DNA of 64,000 nucleotides from CAZGUX01 sp964529305 (GTDB lineage: Bacteria > Acidobacteriota > Terriglobia > Bryobacterales > Bryobacteraceae), in assembly GCA_964529305.1 (NCBI GenBank), contig CAZGUX010000131.1:1-64000 (forward strand), given 5' to 3'. Below are positions 50,061 to 58,940 of the stretch, one piece after another. The position numbers and the translations under genes are program-made. The notes beneath the pieces are model-generated. The model was not told the origin of the DNA, made no database searches, and worked only from the letters and a program-made list of their open reading frames with translations. The number at the start of each line of letters is the position of its first letter. Within the stretch, counting starts at the first letter, position 1.

Positions 50061-51314
50061 ATGAATTCCCAGGTAGCTGTACTCGGACTCGGTTACGTCG
50101 GTTGTGTCTCGGCCGCCTGTCTGGCGGACCTCGGCCATCAGGTCGTCGGTGTCGATCGTGACCCTCACAAGGTCGACTGCGTGCAGAAAGGCATCCCGCC
50201 TTTCTATGAGCCGGGTCTCGAAGAGTTGATCCGCCAGAACGTGGATCGAGGCAGGCTGCGCGCCTCCACCACCATCGCCGGGTCCCTGGCGGAGGCTGAT
50301 ATCGCACTGATCTGCGTTGGCACGCCGTCGGAGCGGAACGGGAACCTCGGTCTCGACCAGTTGCGGCGGGTGTCCGAAGAGATCGCCTCCACGCTCGATC
50401 TTCGAACCAAGCCACTGATCGTTGCCGTCCGCAGCACGGTGTTCCCGGGAACCTGTGACGAGGTGGTGTCGGCCGCCTTCGGGGGCCATCCGCTCGTCCG
50501 GGTTGTTTCGAACCCGGAATTCCTGCGCGAGGGCAGCGCGGTGAAGGATTTTCTCGAGCCTTCGCTGCTGGTGGTGGGCAGCGGCGACCGGGCTGCCATG
50601 GAGCAGGTCGCCGCGTTGTACTCCTCTCTCCCAGTCGAGCCGTGCCTGGTCTCGCTGCGTACCGCGGAGATGATCAAGTACGCCTGCAACGCTTTTCATG
50701 CCGTGAAGATCGGATTCGCCAACGAAATCGGCTCGCTGGCTACCCAGTTGGGCGTCCCCGCGCCCGAAGTGATGGAGACGCTCTGCCGCGACGTCAAGCT
50801 GAACCTCTCGCCGGCGTATTTGAAACCGGGGTTTGCGTTTGGAGGGTCGTGCCTGCCCAAGGACCTGCGGGCATTGGTCTATCGCGCCGGCCGAATGGAT
50901 CTCCACTTACCCCTGCTCGAATCGGTGCTGCCCGCGAACGACGCGCACCTGCGGCGCGCGATTCAATCGGTTCTGGAATTGGGAACGGATGCCAAGATCG
51001 GTGTCTTCGGCCTGGCCTTCAAAGAGAACACCGACGACCTACGGGAAAGCCCGGTGGTGACTCTGCTCGAGACCCTGATCGGCAAGGGGCGCGAACTGCG
51101 CGTGTACGATCCGCACATTCAGCTCGATCAGATCTACGGCAGCAACCGGAATTTTCTGTTGTCCTCGATTCCGCACGTCGGGCGGCTGATGGTTGGGTCG
51201 TTGGAGGAACTGTGCACCTGGGCGACGCACGTGGTGGTGGCGCAGAAGCCGGGGCAGGGAATTCGGGAGCGTTTGGCAGGGTACGGAAAGCCGACGCTGA
51301 ACCTGGTCGAATAG
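50061..51314 (+). CDS. Nucleotide-sugar dehydrogenase, GDP-mannose/UDP-glucose 6-dehydrogenase family
   Basis: 417 residues. N-terminal NAD domain VAVLGLGYVGCVSAACLADLG; central domain with NPEFLREGSAVKDFLEP and EMIKYACNAFHAVKIGFANE; catalytic Cys264 in FAFGGSCLPKDLRAL; C-terminal IGVFGLAFKENTDDLRESP. Converts a hexose nucleotide to its uronic acid. The pattern with FHAVK and SCLPKDLRAL is closer to GDP-mannose dehydrogenase (AlgD-like) than to UDP-glucose dehydrogenase, in agreement with gmd nearby, but this is not certain. The start was chosen at ATG before NSQVAVLG. Together with the heparinase and DegT genes it suggests a uronate-containing polymer. Confidence 0.9.
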   Translation: MNSQVAVLGLGYVGCVSAACLADLGHQVVGVDRDPHKVDCVQKGIPPFYEPGLEELIRQNVDRGRLRASTTIAGSLAEADIALICVGTPSERNGNLGLDQLRRVSEEIASTLDLRTKPLIVAVRSTVFPGTCDEVVSAAFGGHPLVRVVSNPEFLREGSAVKDFLEPSLLVVGSGDRAAMEQVAALYSSLPVEPCLVSLRTAEMIKYACNAFHAVKIGFANEIGSLATQLGVPAPEVMETLCRDVKLNLSPAYLKPGFAFGGSCLPKDLRALVYRAGRMDLHLPLLESVLPANDAHLRRAIQSVLELGTDAKIGVFGLAFKENTDDLRESPVVTLLETLIGKGRELRVYDPHIQLDQIYGSNRNFLLSSIPHVGRLMVGSLEELCTWATHVVVAQKPGQGIRERLAGYGKPTLNLVE

Positions 51315-51381
51315 CCGGCAACCGCGCGACGTGCGGGCGTTCTGATAAGTCATGTCGCCCTTTTGTACGTTTCCCCGCCCC

Positions 51382-51796
51382 CTACAGTTTCACCACCTTC
51401 AGGCCGGGGATCTGCTCAAAGTGGCGGCAATTGCCTGTACCCACTGCGTAGCCGAGTTCCAGGGCGCTGGCACCGATCAGCAGATCGGAGAGTGGGATGC
51501 GGACGCCGCGCGCTTGGCTTTGACCGTCGATCTGCCCGGCGCGGAGAGCAATCGGAATCGTCACCGGCTGGATCGGCACACCAAACAGTAGATCGTCCAG
51601 GAAACCTTGCCTTCGTTCGCGCCGTTCGGCGCTGTCTGCACGAGCGATCCCGTGAGCGAGTTCGAGCACCGTCACGACGGACATGGCGATTCCTTCGTCG
51701 CCCATTTCCAATGCCACCGCTTTCTAGCAGTTGGCGTGCCATCTTGCCCTGGCGTTCGGCGGCGACAGCGGCAGTCGAGTCCAGCATCAGTCCCAA
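51382..51796 (-). pseudogene. vapC: PIN-domain toxin (VapC) with frameshift
   Basis: The N-terminal part starts at 51796 with MGLMLDSTAAVAAERQGKMA (first PIN Asp) and reads to about 51720. There the frame changes, and the remainder (VALEMGDEGIAMSVVTVLEL, then PLSDLLIGASALE) continues to 51382 with the Glu and Asp of the PIN fold. The two parts fit together without loss, so one base has been gained or lost, or the assembly has an error. It overlaps its antitoxin gene in the normal order. Confidence 0.75.
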
Positions 51797-52059
51797 CTGG
51801 GCGGCTCCAACGGCTCTGGATGGGCGGCAATCGCCGCTTCGACATCCCTAGCGAAGTCAGGATCGATGGTCGCCACGGAGCCGGCCGGCATCAGGGCGAT
51901 GCACTCGGAAATCTTGCGGTGTCGCGGTTCGGCCGGCCGGATCACGGCGACAGGCTGCGCGTCGCGCTCGACGATGATCTCGCCTCCTGTCTCGACCCGC
52001 TTGAGGATCGATCGCACATCCCTAACCAAGTCGGCTTCGCTGATGTGAAGAGGCTCCAT
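51787..52059 (-). CDS. Phd/YefM-type antitoxin
   Basis: 90 residues from ATG before EPLHISEADLVRDV. Phd/YefM features: helix DLVRDVRSILKRVETG, then EIIVERDAQPVAVIRPAE, and a longer C-terminal tail (DFARDVEAAIAAHPEP) for toxin binding. Its gene end overlaps the start of the frameshifted PIN toxin by 10 bases. Phd-type antitoxins paired with PIN toxins are common. Confidence 0.82.
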   Translation of the reverse strand: MEPLHISEADLVRDVRSILKRVETGGEIIVERDAQPVAVIRPAEPRHRKISECIALMPAGSVATIDPDFARDVEAAIAAHPEPLEPPSWD

Positions 52060-52161
52060 ACCTCGGATCATAGCGTTTCTTCCTCTTGGCTGTCGTCGTC
52101 CCGAGGGCGGTCATGAGCGTGCGCGACGGCCTTGAAACGCGGGCGCCTTTCCGCAGCAGGG

Positions 52162-52530
52162 CTAGCCGCGAACGTCTACCCGTGCCCCAGCGGGCGTTGC
52201 CGGGGAAAGACTGGCGGCCAGGGCTCTGTCTCTGCCTAAGCGATCCAGTTCCCGCCGGGCGTTGTCACGACTCTGCCGGATCCGCTCCACCAGCCGTTCC
52301 GTTCGGGCCAGCGCGGCGGTCAGGCGTTCGCGCGGCCAAGGTTGTGTCTCCCCTTTCGATAGCAACTCGGCAAGCTGCTCGATGGCCCGGCTGCGGGCGA
52401 TCACCAGGGGAACCAACGAGATCAGGTTCTCAAAGTCCATCGCTTCCAGTTGCCGGTCCGTCTCGTCCAGCCAGTCGATCAGAGCGCTGCCGGGAGCAGT
52501 CCAGTCAGGCGTCTTGAAAAGGACACTCAT
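52162..52530 (-). CDS. Small helical protein after fliD, flagellar chaperone candidate
   Basis: 122 residues, mainly helical (LIDWLDETDRQLEAMDFENL, RERLTAALARTERLVERIRQ). Its ATG overlaps the fliD stop (ATGA), so the two are co-translated. In many bacteria the genes after fliD are fliS and fliT, chaperones of flagellin and FliD. The size and helix content fit FliT better, but no diagnostic motif was seen, so the function is inferred from position. Confidence 0.6.
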   Translation of the reverse strand: MSVLFKTPDWTAPGSALIDWLDETDRQLEAMDFENLISLVPLVIARSRAIEQLAELLSKGETQPWPRERLTAALARTERLVERIRQSRDNARRELDRLGRDRALAASLSPATPAGARVDVRG

Positions 52531-53885
52531 TCGTTCTTGCCGTAGAGCGTCACGTTCAGACTCTGAATCGACGCATCGAGTACACGCTGTTGAGATTCGA
52601 GGCCGGCGAGCAACGCGTCGGCAGCCTGTAGTTTCGCGGTGACGCTGAGCCGGAGAACGCTTACCCGCTCGGTCAAAATGGCGACCTGGTCTGTCAACGC
52701 CTTGTCGGTCTTGTCGTATTGGTCCTGCTCGACCTTGATCAGACCGATGACCGGGTCGCTCAGTTGGGTGAACTTGGAGGCCAGCGCGCCGAGACCGGAG
52801 CTTTCGCTCCCGAGCAACGTGAACGCATCCTGAATGTTGGTTTCCGAGAGCGTGTCGAAGGTGGTTTGATTGAACGAAGCCTTCCCCTGGCTGTCGAATT
52901 CGATGCCGAGATCGGCCAGACCCTGCACGGTGCCGGAGGAAGAGCGGTACGAAGCCACCTGGCGCAGCGCGCCGGCCACCTCCCGGACCAGGAAGTTGCC
53001 GGTCAGCAGGCCGGCCGCGGACCCGACCTGGGCATCCACCTGGAAGACGACGGAATTGTATTGGGCCACAAAGCTCTCCAGGCTGCTTTGCAGCCTGGAT
53101 CGGTCGCTCGCCAGCGTCAACGTGACGGTTTCCGAACCGGATGTCGTGTCCAGGATGTTGAACGTAATGCCCGGCACGACATCGTTGATCAACGTGCCGG
53201 ACTTGCTCACCGCCGCGCCATTGATCTTGAATTCGGTATTGGCGCCGTCGTCCACGGTGGCGAGCAGGCTGACGGGAGTTCCCGTAGGATCGTCCACCAG
53301 CGTGATGGGTTTGTGGCCGTTGGCGTTCGCCGTGATGGACAGATAGTAGGGGTTTGCGCCCGTGCCGGTGGTCAACACCGTGGCGGTGACACCGGCGCCC
53401 AAATTGTTGATCTTGTCTCGAAGCCCGGTCAGGTTGTTCTCCTGTGCGGTCAGGGTGAGGTTGTACTCCTGGCCGTTCACGCTCAGCCGGACCGAACCCG
53501 TGGCCGACACCGGCGTCGCCGTCGAATTCGCGTAGCCCGCCGTGGTCGCCGAAGCTGCGTGCGCAATCGAGGTGATGTCGCTGATCGTGTAGGTCGCCGG
53601 CGCCGAGGCCCCGGTGTAGGTGACCGAGACGATCGCGGCGTCGGAACTACTGGCGTAGAGCGCCTTCTCCGCCCCTACCTGGCCCAAATCCGCCAAAGTA
53701 CTCCCCAACGTAGCCACTGCTCCGTTGAGATTGGTCAGCAGTTGCTTCCGGCCGAGCAGGTCAACCTGATCCTGCTGAAGACGTTGGATCGGCACCGAGG
53801 CGATCTTGACCTGGCGGTCCAGGATGGTCTGAAAATCCTGCGAGAACTGGCTGATGCCGACGAAGGCGAGTGGAGAGGTGGCCAT
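52527..53885 (-). CDS. fliD: Flagellar filament cap protein FliD
   Basis: 452 residues. FliD N-terminal domain: QDFQTILDRQVKIASVPIQRLQQDQVDLLGRK, which is the D0/D1 helix region that binds the filament tip. The middle contains the hook-associated IN-type region with TSIAHAAS, SVNGQEYNLTLTAQENNL and ITFNILDTTSG. The C-terminal half has FLVREVAGALRQ, LADLGIEFDSQGKASFN and a final coiled coil. It caps the filament and helps flagellin assemble. AGGGAG lies upstream, and a near-consensus sigma-28 promoter sits 22 bases before the start. Confidence 0.92.
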   Translation of the reverse strand: MATSPLAFVGISQFSQDFQTILDRQVKIASVPIQRLQQDQVDLLGRKQLLTNLNGAVATLGSTLADLGQVGAEKALYASSSDAAIVSVTYTGASAPATYTISDITSIAHAASATTAGYANSTATPVSATGSVRLSVNGQEYNLTLTAQENNLTGLRDKINNLGAGVTATVLTTGTGANPYYLSITANANGHKPITLVDDPTGTPVSLLATVDDGANTEFKINGAAVSKSGTLINDVVPGITFNILDTTSGSETVTLTLASDRSRLQSSLESFVAQYNSVVFQVDAQVGSAAGLLTGNFLVREVAGALRQVASYRSSSGTVQGLADLGIEFDSQGKASFNQTTFDTLSETNIQDAFTLLGSESSGLGALASKFTQLSDPVIGLIKVEQDQYDKTDKALTDQVAILTERVSVLRLSVTAKLQAADALLAGLESQQRVLDASIQSLNVTLYGKNE

Positions 53886-53906
53886 GGGGAGGACTCCCTG
53901 TTAGGC

Positions 53907-53933
53907 TTATCGGCAGCGGTGGGGAAAGCGTTA
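53907..53933 (-). promoter_or_regulatory. Sigma-28 (FliA) promoter of fliD
   Basis: On the minus strand TAAC - 15 bases - GCCGATAA. The -10 element (53907-53914) is a perfect match to the FliA consensus, and the -35 (53930-53933) differs by one base from TAAA with ideal spacing. The transcript would start about 14 bases before the ATG, just including the ribosome-binding site. It indicates that late flagellar genes are under FliA in this organism. Confidence 0.75.
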
Positions 53934-54058
53934 GCGCGAGGCGGCGATCCAAATGCGGAAGCGACCGCTCACGATGGGATTGTCAACGTATAGGCTCCTC
54001 TTGCACTGAAGGACCCGAAACCGGGCCTTTCCGGTGAGGCTTTGAGGAGAATCCAGGG

Positions 54059-54307
54059 ATGACCACGAAGGCCAGCACATACCCTCTCCGCCTGCCGCTG
54101 TCGCTGAAGCGGGCGGTGGAGAGACTGAGCAAACAGGACGGAACCAGTATCAACCAGTTTGTCGTCATGGCGGTCGCGGAGAAGGTATCGGCAATGACGA
54201 CAACCACTTTCTTCGAAGAACGCCGCAGCCAGGGCGACCGGGAGGCATTCCGTCGTATCTTGAACCGGGAAGGCGGCGAGCCGCCACGCCCCGGCGATGA
54301 CCTGTAG
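54059..54307 (+). CDS. HicB/Arc-like ribbon-helix-helix protein
   Basis: 82 residues. KASTYPLRLPLSLKRAVERL and TSINQFVVMAVAEKVSAM form the ribbon-helix-helix of HicB-type or Arc-like small regulators. The tail is charged and Pro/Gly-rich. No toxin gene is adjacent (a methyltransferase follows 59 bases later), so it may be an orphan antitoxin or a stand-alone regulator. It diverges from the fliD promoter region. Confidence 0.7.
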   Translation: MTTKASTYPLRLPLSLKRAVERLSKQDGTSINQFVVMAVAEKVSAMTTTTFFEERRSQGDREAFRRILNREGGEPPRPGDDL

Positions 54308-54366
54308 CCGGCCAATTGGATCTCGATCTCGATAAAGACCGGCGCCTTCTGGCAAACTGAAGATTC

Positions 54367-55212
54367 GTGGCCGACACCGTCACTCCTCAACATGCCCAGG
54401 AAGTCGCCTCCGGCGACCGCTTTGAATTCGGCCGCAATTGGGCCGAGTTCCTCAAGCGGCTCAACGACGGCCGGATTGCCATCGCCGAGGACTCCCTCGC
54501 CGAGTATCTGGAAACTCGAAACCTCGGAGGCCTCAGTTTCCTGGATGCCGGCTGTGGCAGCGGCATCTTCTCGCTGGCCGCGCGCCGGTTGGGCGCGCGC
54601 GTCGTCTCCTTTGACTACGATCCCCACTCGGTCGCCTGCGCCCGCGAGTTGAAACGCCGTTACTTCCCAGGCGACCCCGACTGGACGATTGCCGAAGGCT
54701 CCGTCCTCGACCCGGCGTTTCTTTCAGGGCTGGGTGAATTCGACATCGTCTATTCGTGGGGCGTGCTCCACCATACCGGCGCCATGTGGCAGGCGCTCGC
54801 GAACGTCGTCCCGCCGGTTCGTCCCGGAGGCCGTCTGTTTCTCTCCATCTATAACGACCAGGGCAAGATCAGCCGCCGCTGGAGGTCGGTAAAACAGCTC
54901 TACAACCGGCTGCCTCCGGCCCTGCGCTTCCTGGTGTTGTGGCCGGTGGGCGTTCACCTCTGGTGGCGTCCGGTCGTCAAGGACTTCCTGCTTCTACGCC
55001 CGTTCCACCAGTGGCGGGACTACGTGCGCCGGCGCGGCATGTCCCCCTGGCACGACGTGGTCGACTGGGTCGGCGGCTACCCGTTCGAAGTCGCCAAGCC
55101 GGAGGAGATTTTCTCGTTTTACCGCAAGCGCGGCTTCTCGCTCGAAGTGCTGTCCACCTGTGGCGGAACACTGGGCTGCAATCAGTTCGTGCTGCGCCGG
55201 AAAGCGGAGTAG
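54367..55212 (+). CDS. SAM-dependent methyltransferase
   Basis: 281 residues from GTG 54367. Class I pattern: LSFLDAGCGSGIFSLAARRLGA (motif I), VVSFDYDPHSVACARELK, and EFDIVYSWGVLHHTGAMWQAL (motif IV). The C-terminal region has an aromatic/basic stretch RRRGMSPWHDVVDWVGGYPFE seen in methyltransferases of glycan clusters. The substrate is unknown; the location close to fliD and upstream of the GT41 gene makes a flagellin-glycan role possible. Confidence 0.82.
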   Translation: MADTVTPQHAQEVASGDRFEFGRNWAEFLKRLNDGRIAIAEDSLAEYLETRNLGGLSFLDAGCGSGIFSLAARRLGARVVSFDYDPHSVACARELKRRYFPGDPDWTIAEGSVLDPAFLSGLGEFDIVYSWGVLHHTGAMWQALANVVPPVRPGGRLFLSIYNDQGKISRRWRSVKQLYNRLPPALRFLVLWPVGVHLWWRPVVKDFLLLRPFHQWRDYVRRRGMSPWHDVVDWVGGYPFEVAKPEEIFSFYRKRGFSLEVLSTCGGTLGCNQFVLRRKAE

Positions 55213-55236
55213 ACTCACACTTAAGGGAGGGCAGGA

Positions 55237-55776
55237 ATGGATACCAGGACTCTCGTGGATGTCGACGAGTACCTCCGCACCAGCTTCGACGGCCCGGACT
55301 GCGAATATCTGGACGGGGAGATTGTGGAGCGGAATATGGGCGAGTTGCCGCATAGCCGGATTCAGGGAACCTTGACGTACCTGCTCATGCAGATGGCTTC
55401 CCGCCTTGAGTTACAGGTGCTGCTGGAGATCCGAATTCAGATTCATAGCCGGCGCTACCGGGTTGCTGACGTCGCAGTTTGGCGCGACGGTCCGATTGGC
55501 GACCGGATCCCTACGGTTCCTCCCTTTCTGGTTGTGGAGATCCTCTCCCCGGAAGACCGCATCGTGCGGATGCAGCTGAAAATCACCGAATACCTCTCGA
55601 TCGGCGTGGAGTGGGTCTGGATCATCGACCCACGGGAAAAGACCGCCCTCTGCTACTCCCAGCGGAACCCGGCCGGCGCCGCCTGCGAGGTCCTCCGGAC
55701 AGAAAACCCGGAGATCTCGATTCCGCTGGAATCGGTCCTCCGCCCGTCACCCAGCGAGCCTTCTCCAACTAGTTGA
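55237..55776 (+). CDS. Uma2 family (DUF820) endonuclease-like protein
   Basis: 179 residues of the Uma2/DUF820 group, a PD-(D/E)xK-like fold. Features are DCEYLDGEIVERNMGE, LEIRIQIHSRRYRVADVAVW with the Asp, FLVVEILSPEDRI with Glu, then LKITEYLSIGVEWVWIIDP. GGGAGGG lies upstream of the ATG. These proteins are expanded in cyanobacteria and some soil bacteria and have unknown biological roles, often near mobile or toxin-antitoxin genes. Confidence 0.88.
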   Translation: MDTRTLVDVDEYLRTSFDGPDCEYLDGEIVERNMGELPHSRIQGTLTYLLMQMASRLELQVLLEIRIQIHSRRYRVADVAVWRDGPIGDRIPTVPPFLVVEILSPEDRIVRMQLKITEYLSIGVEWVWIIDPREKTALCYSQRNPAGAACEVLRTENPEISIPLESVLRPSPSEPSPTS

Positions 55777-55851
55777 ACTGCCGGCTGGAACGGGGAGATG
55801 ACGTCTGCATCAACTGCTGATGCATATGGCATCTCGTCGTATAATTTTCTT

Positions 55852-56109
55852 GTGAGGACTACTGTCACGATCACCGAGCCTCTGCTTGAAAACGCCAAAC
55901 AGTGCGCGGCACAACGAGGCATCACGTTAAGCGCCCTTATTGAGGATGCTGTCCGCCGGTACCTGGCGGTTACCGAGGCAACTCCAGCGGTGCCGTTTCG
56001 TCTTCACACCGTGCGCGGAAGACTGGTGGAGCCAGGCCTGGACTTGGATCGCACTTCCGCCCTGGTCGCGCTGGATGACGAAGCTGAGTTCTCCACCCGG
56101 CGGAGTTGA
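55852..56109 (+). CDS. Ribbon-helix-helix antitoxin
   Basis: 85 residues from GTG 55852 giving RTTVTITEPLLENAKQCAAQ, then ITLSALIEDAVRRYLA, a ribbon-helix-helix. The C-terminal part (FRLHTVRGRLVEPGLDLDRT) is a pattern usual in antitoxins paired with PIN toxins. The toxin gene begins 61 bases downstream. A longer in-frame ATG (55798) is less likely because the family begins with RTT. Confidence 0.82.
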   Translation: MRTTVTITEPLLENAKQCAAQRGITLSALIEDAVRRYLAVTEATPAVPFRLHTVRGRLVEPGLDLDRTSALVALDDEAEFSTRRS

Positions 56110-56169
56110 TTCCATGCAAATGTCCGGCGTCAACAGTAATCTCCCGCCATCCTGTCGGTAGCCCTACAG

Positions 56170-56595
56170 ATGCGAATGCCCGATGTGAATGTTCTTGTCT
56201 ATGCTCACCGGGAGGAGTCGCCCGCGCATGCTCGCTATGCCGCTTGGGTCACGGAGTTGGCCACGGGAGCGGAGCCATTTGCCCTGTCCGAACTGGTCCT
56301 GCATGGCTTCGTGCGAGTGGTGACCAATCCGCGCATTTTCGATCCGGCCTCGACCGTGCAGCAGGCTTTTCGGTTTCTGGATGCGCTCCTGAAACGTCCG
56401 ACGTGCTCGATGATTCGTCCCGGCCCGAATCATTGGAGAATCTTTCGCCAACTCTGCCAGCAGGTTGACCTGCGCGGAAAGCTCGTTGCGGACGCGGCGC
56501 ACGCGGCTGTGGCGATCGAGAGTGGCTGTGAATGGGTCAGTGCGGACACCGATTTCGCCCGCTTCGCGCCGAGCCTGCGTTGGCATCATCTGTGA
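56170..56595 (+). CDS. vapC: PIN-domain toxin (VapC-like)
   Basis: 141 residues, or two fewer from ATG 56176. PIN pattern: PDVNVLVYAHREES (Asp), FALSELVLHGFVRV (Glu), KLVADAAHAAVAIESG (Asp) and VSADTDFARF (Asp), of the subtype with LVYA. The acidic set is complete. It is the partner of the ribbon-helix-helix antitoxin upstream. About 200 bases without recognisable features follow it. Confidence 0.87.
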   Translation: MRMPDVNVLVYAHREESPAHARYAAWVTELATGAEPFALSELVLHGFVRVVTNPRIFDPASTVQQAFRFLDALLKRPTCSMIRPGPNHWRIFRQLCQQVDLRGKLVADAAHAAVAIESGCEWVSADTDFARFAPSLRWHHL

Positions 56596-56798
56596 GGGAT
56601 TCTCAACCCTCACATCCCACCTTCACCGCACCCGCCGGGTGTACACCCCCAGCTCGAGTTTGGCCCTTTTGCACGTGAACGGATCGGGTCGGGGATTGGC
56701 GAGGGGTTGGTCGAGGCCCAACGGGAGTACTATCTGAAACACGCCACCTGGAACCGGGCCCTGTAGCGAACCTCGCGAATCGCCGATCACTTCTCTGG

Positions 56799-58940
56799 AT
56801 GAAGCCGAAACGGCGCCCAGCCAGCGCCCGTCACCGGCATCCCCCGGACGCCGCTCCGGTGGCCGCCCCCCCGCCGCAACCGGTCAACTCCTGGATCCCC
56901 CACGCCTTTACCGCCGCTCTCCGGTCCCAGCAGGCCGGTCAGCTCGATCAGGCGCGCCAACTCTACATCCGCATTCTCGAACACGACCCGCGCCACTCCG
57001 ACGCGATGTACTTTCTGGCCTCCATCGCCGGTCAGGCTGGCGACCTCGCCTTGGCCGCGGACCTGCTGAAGCAGGCCATCGCCGTCGAGCCGCGCAAGAC
57101 CTCCTATCACGTCCTGCTCGGCAACACCCTCCAAAAAGCCGGCCAACTGGAGCTTTCCAAAACCTGCTACCACAACGCGCTCCGCCTTGAACCGAACTCG
57201 GTCGACGCCCACTATAACCTTGGGAATACTCTGGAACACCTGGGGGTCTTTGAAGAAGCGACCCGGCATTTCGCCCGTGCCGTCGCGCTCGATCCGGCGC
57301 ACATCGAAGCGCGCAACAACCTCGGCAACATGTACCGGGCAGTGGGGCGATTCCAGGATGCCCTCGAGTGCTACCGCTTCGCGCTGCAACTGGCGCCCCA
57401 GTCGATGCCGCTTCACCTGAACAGCGGCAATGCCCACATGGCCGAAGACCGGCATGACCAGGCGCTCGCCTGCTTTGACCGTGCCGTCGAACTGGCGCCG
57501 GACCTCGGACCGCTCCACAACAACCGGGGCAACGCTCTGCGCCACCTGGGCCGCCATCAGGAGGCGATCGACGCATTCCGGCAGGCACTCAAACTCCAAC
57601 CCGGATGCGGCGAGTTTCTGGTCAACCTGGCCCAGACCTATCAGGCGCTGGGCCGGATGCCGGAGGCTCTCGAAACCTTTCGTTCCGTGTTGCGCCTCGA
57701 GGACTATTCCGCCCTGGCCGCCAGTGCGGCCCTGTTCACCTTTCACTACGACCCGGCGATGACGGCGGAAACTCTGGCCGTCGAGCACCGCTTCTGGGGC
57801 GAGCGCTTCGGTAAGCCGCTCGCGCGCGGCGCGCGGCCCTTTGTCAACACGCCGGAACCGGAGCGCCGTCTGCGGGTTGGCTACGTCTCCCCGGATTTCC
57901 GCCGGCATCCCGTGGCGATGTTCACGGCGCCCTTGCTGGCGGCGCACGACCGGGAAGCGGTCGAGGTATTCTGCTACGCCAGCGTCGCCCGCGAAGATGC
58001 CTGGACCGAACGCGTTCGCAAGGCGACGGATCACTGGAGGAGCGTCCTCGGCTCGGGCGACGCCGAGTTGGCGGCCAAGGTCGAAGCCGACCGCATCGAC
58101 CTCCTGGTCGACTTGAGCGGCCACACCGCGGGCAACCGCCTGTTGGCGTTCGCTCGAAAACCGGCCCCGGTCCAGCTAAGCTGGCTCGGCTATTTCAACA
58201 CAACCGGCCTCGGTGCGGTGGACTATCTGGTTGTCGACTCGACCGTCGCGCCGCCGGAAGATCCGTGGCTTTTCGCCGAAACGCCTCTGCGGCTGCCGGG
58301 CGCGTACCTTTGCTATGCGCTGCCCGATTATGCCCCCGCGCCGCGGCGGGCCGCCGGACCCCTCACCTACGGCTGCTTCAATACGCTCTCGAAGATCACG
58401 CCCGGAGTGGTGGCCCGCTGGGCCCGCATCCTCCAAGCCGAACCAAGGGCGCGTCTCCTGCTCAAAAACGAACTCCTGGCCGAAGAACGGACGCGAAGCC
58501 TCTTTGCCGATCTGTTTCTGAAACACGGCATCGAGGCCAGCCGCCTGCTGCTCGAAGGCGCTTGCGAGCACGCCGAGCTGTTGGGCGAATACTCCCGGGT
58601 CGACGTGGCGCTCGATCCTTTTCCGTATAACGGGGGCACCACCACCTGCGAGGCCCTGGCCATGGGCGTGCCCGTCGTCTCCATGCGGGGCGACCGGTTC
58701 GTCAGCCGGGTCGGGGCCACGATTCTCGAACATGCCGGCCTTGCCGATTGTGTGGTCGCGGACGAGGCGGCCTACATCGACCGCGCGCTGCGGTTGGGCC
58801 GCGAAGCCGATGGCCACGACCGTGTGGACTTTGCCTCGCGGATTGCCCGCTCGCCGCTCGGCGATGTTCGAGGATTCGCCCGCCAACTGGAAGCGGCGTA
58901 TCGCGGCGCCTGGCGCGCCTGGTGTGAGCGTCATGCCTGA
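56799..58940 (+). CDS. TPR-GT41 O-linked N-acetylglucosamine transferase-like
   Basis: 713 residues. Residues ~35-310 hold about seven tetratricopeptide repeats (YNLGNTLEHLGVFEEATRHF, NNLGNMYRAVGRFQDALECY, NRGNALRHLGRHQEAIDAF). Residues ~355-705 form the GT41 catalytic region: RLRVGYVSPDFRRHPVAMF, VDLSGHTAGNRLLAF, PVQLSWLGYFNTTGLGAVDY, YGCFNTLSKI, LLLKNELL and PYNGGTTTCEALAMGVPVV. The family adds single sugars to Ser/Thr of proteins in the cytoplasm, and bacterial members near flagellar genes glycosylate flagellin. That target is likely here but inferred. It is translationally coupled to the next gene (8-base overlap). Confidence 0.9.
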   Translation: MKPKRRPASARHRHPPDAAPVAAPPPQPVNSWIPHAFTAALRSQQAGQLDQARQLYIRILEHDPRHSDAMYFLASIAGQAGDLALAADLLKQAIAVEPRKTSYHVLLGNTLQKAGQLELSKTCYHNALRLEPNSVDAHYNLGNTLEHLGVFEEATRHFARAVALDPAHIEARNNLGNMYRAVGRFQDALECYRFALQLAPQSMPLHLNSGNAHMAEDRHDQALACFDRAVELAPDLGPLHNNRGNALRHLGRHQEAIDAFRQALKLQPGCGEFLVNLAQTYQALGRMPEALETFRSVLRLEDYSALAASAALFTFHYDPAMTAETLAVEHRFWGERFGKPLARGARPFVNTPEPERRLRVGYVSPDFRRHPVAMFTAPLLAAHDREAVEVFCYASVAREDAWTERVRKATDHWRSVLGSGDAELAAKVEADRIDLLVDLSGHTAGNRLLAFARKPAPVQLSWLGYFNTTGLGAVDYLVVDSTVAPPEDPWLFAETPLRLPGAYLCYALPDYAPAPRRAAGPLTYGCFNTLSKITPGVVARWARILQAEPRARLLLKNELLAEERTRSLFADLFLKHGIEASRLLLEGACEHAELLGEYSRVDVALDPFPYNGGTTTCEALAMGVPVVSMRGDRFVSRVGATILEHAGLADCVVADEAAYIDRALRLGREADGHDRVDFASRIARSPLGDVRGFARQLEAAYRGAWRAWCERHA

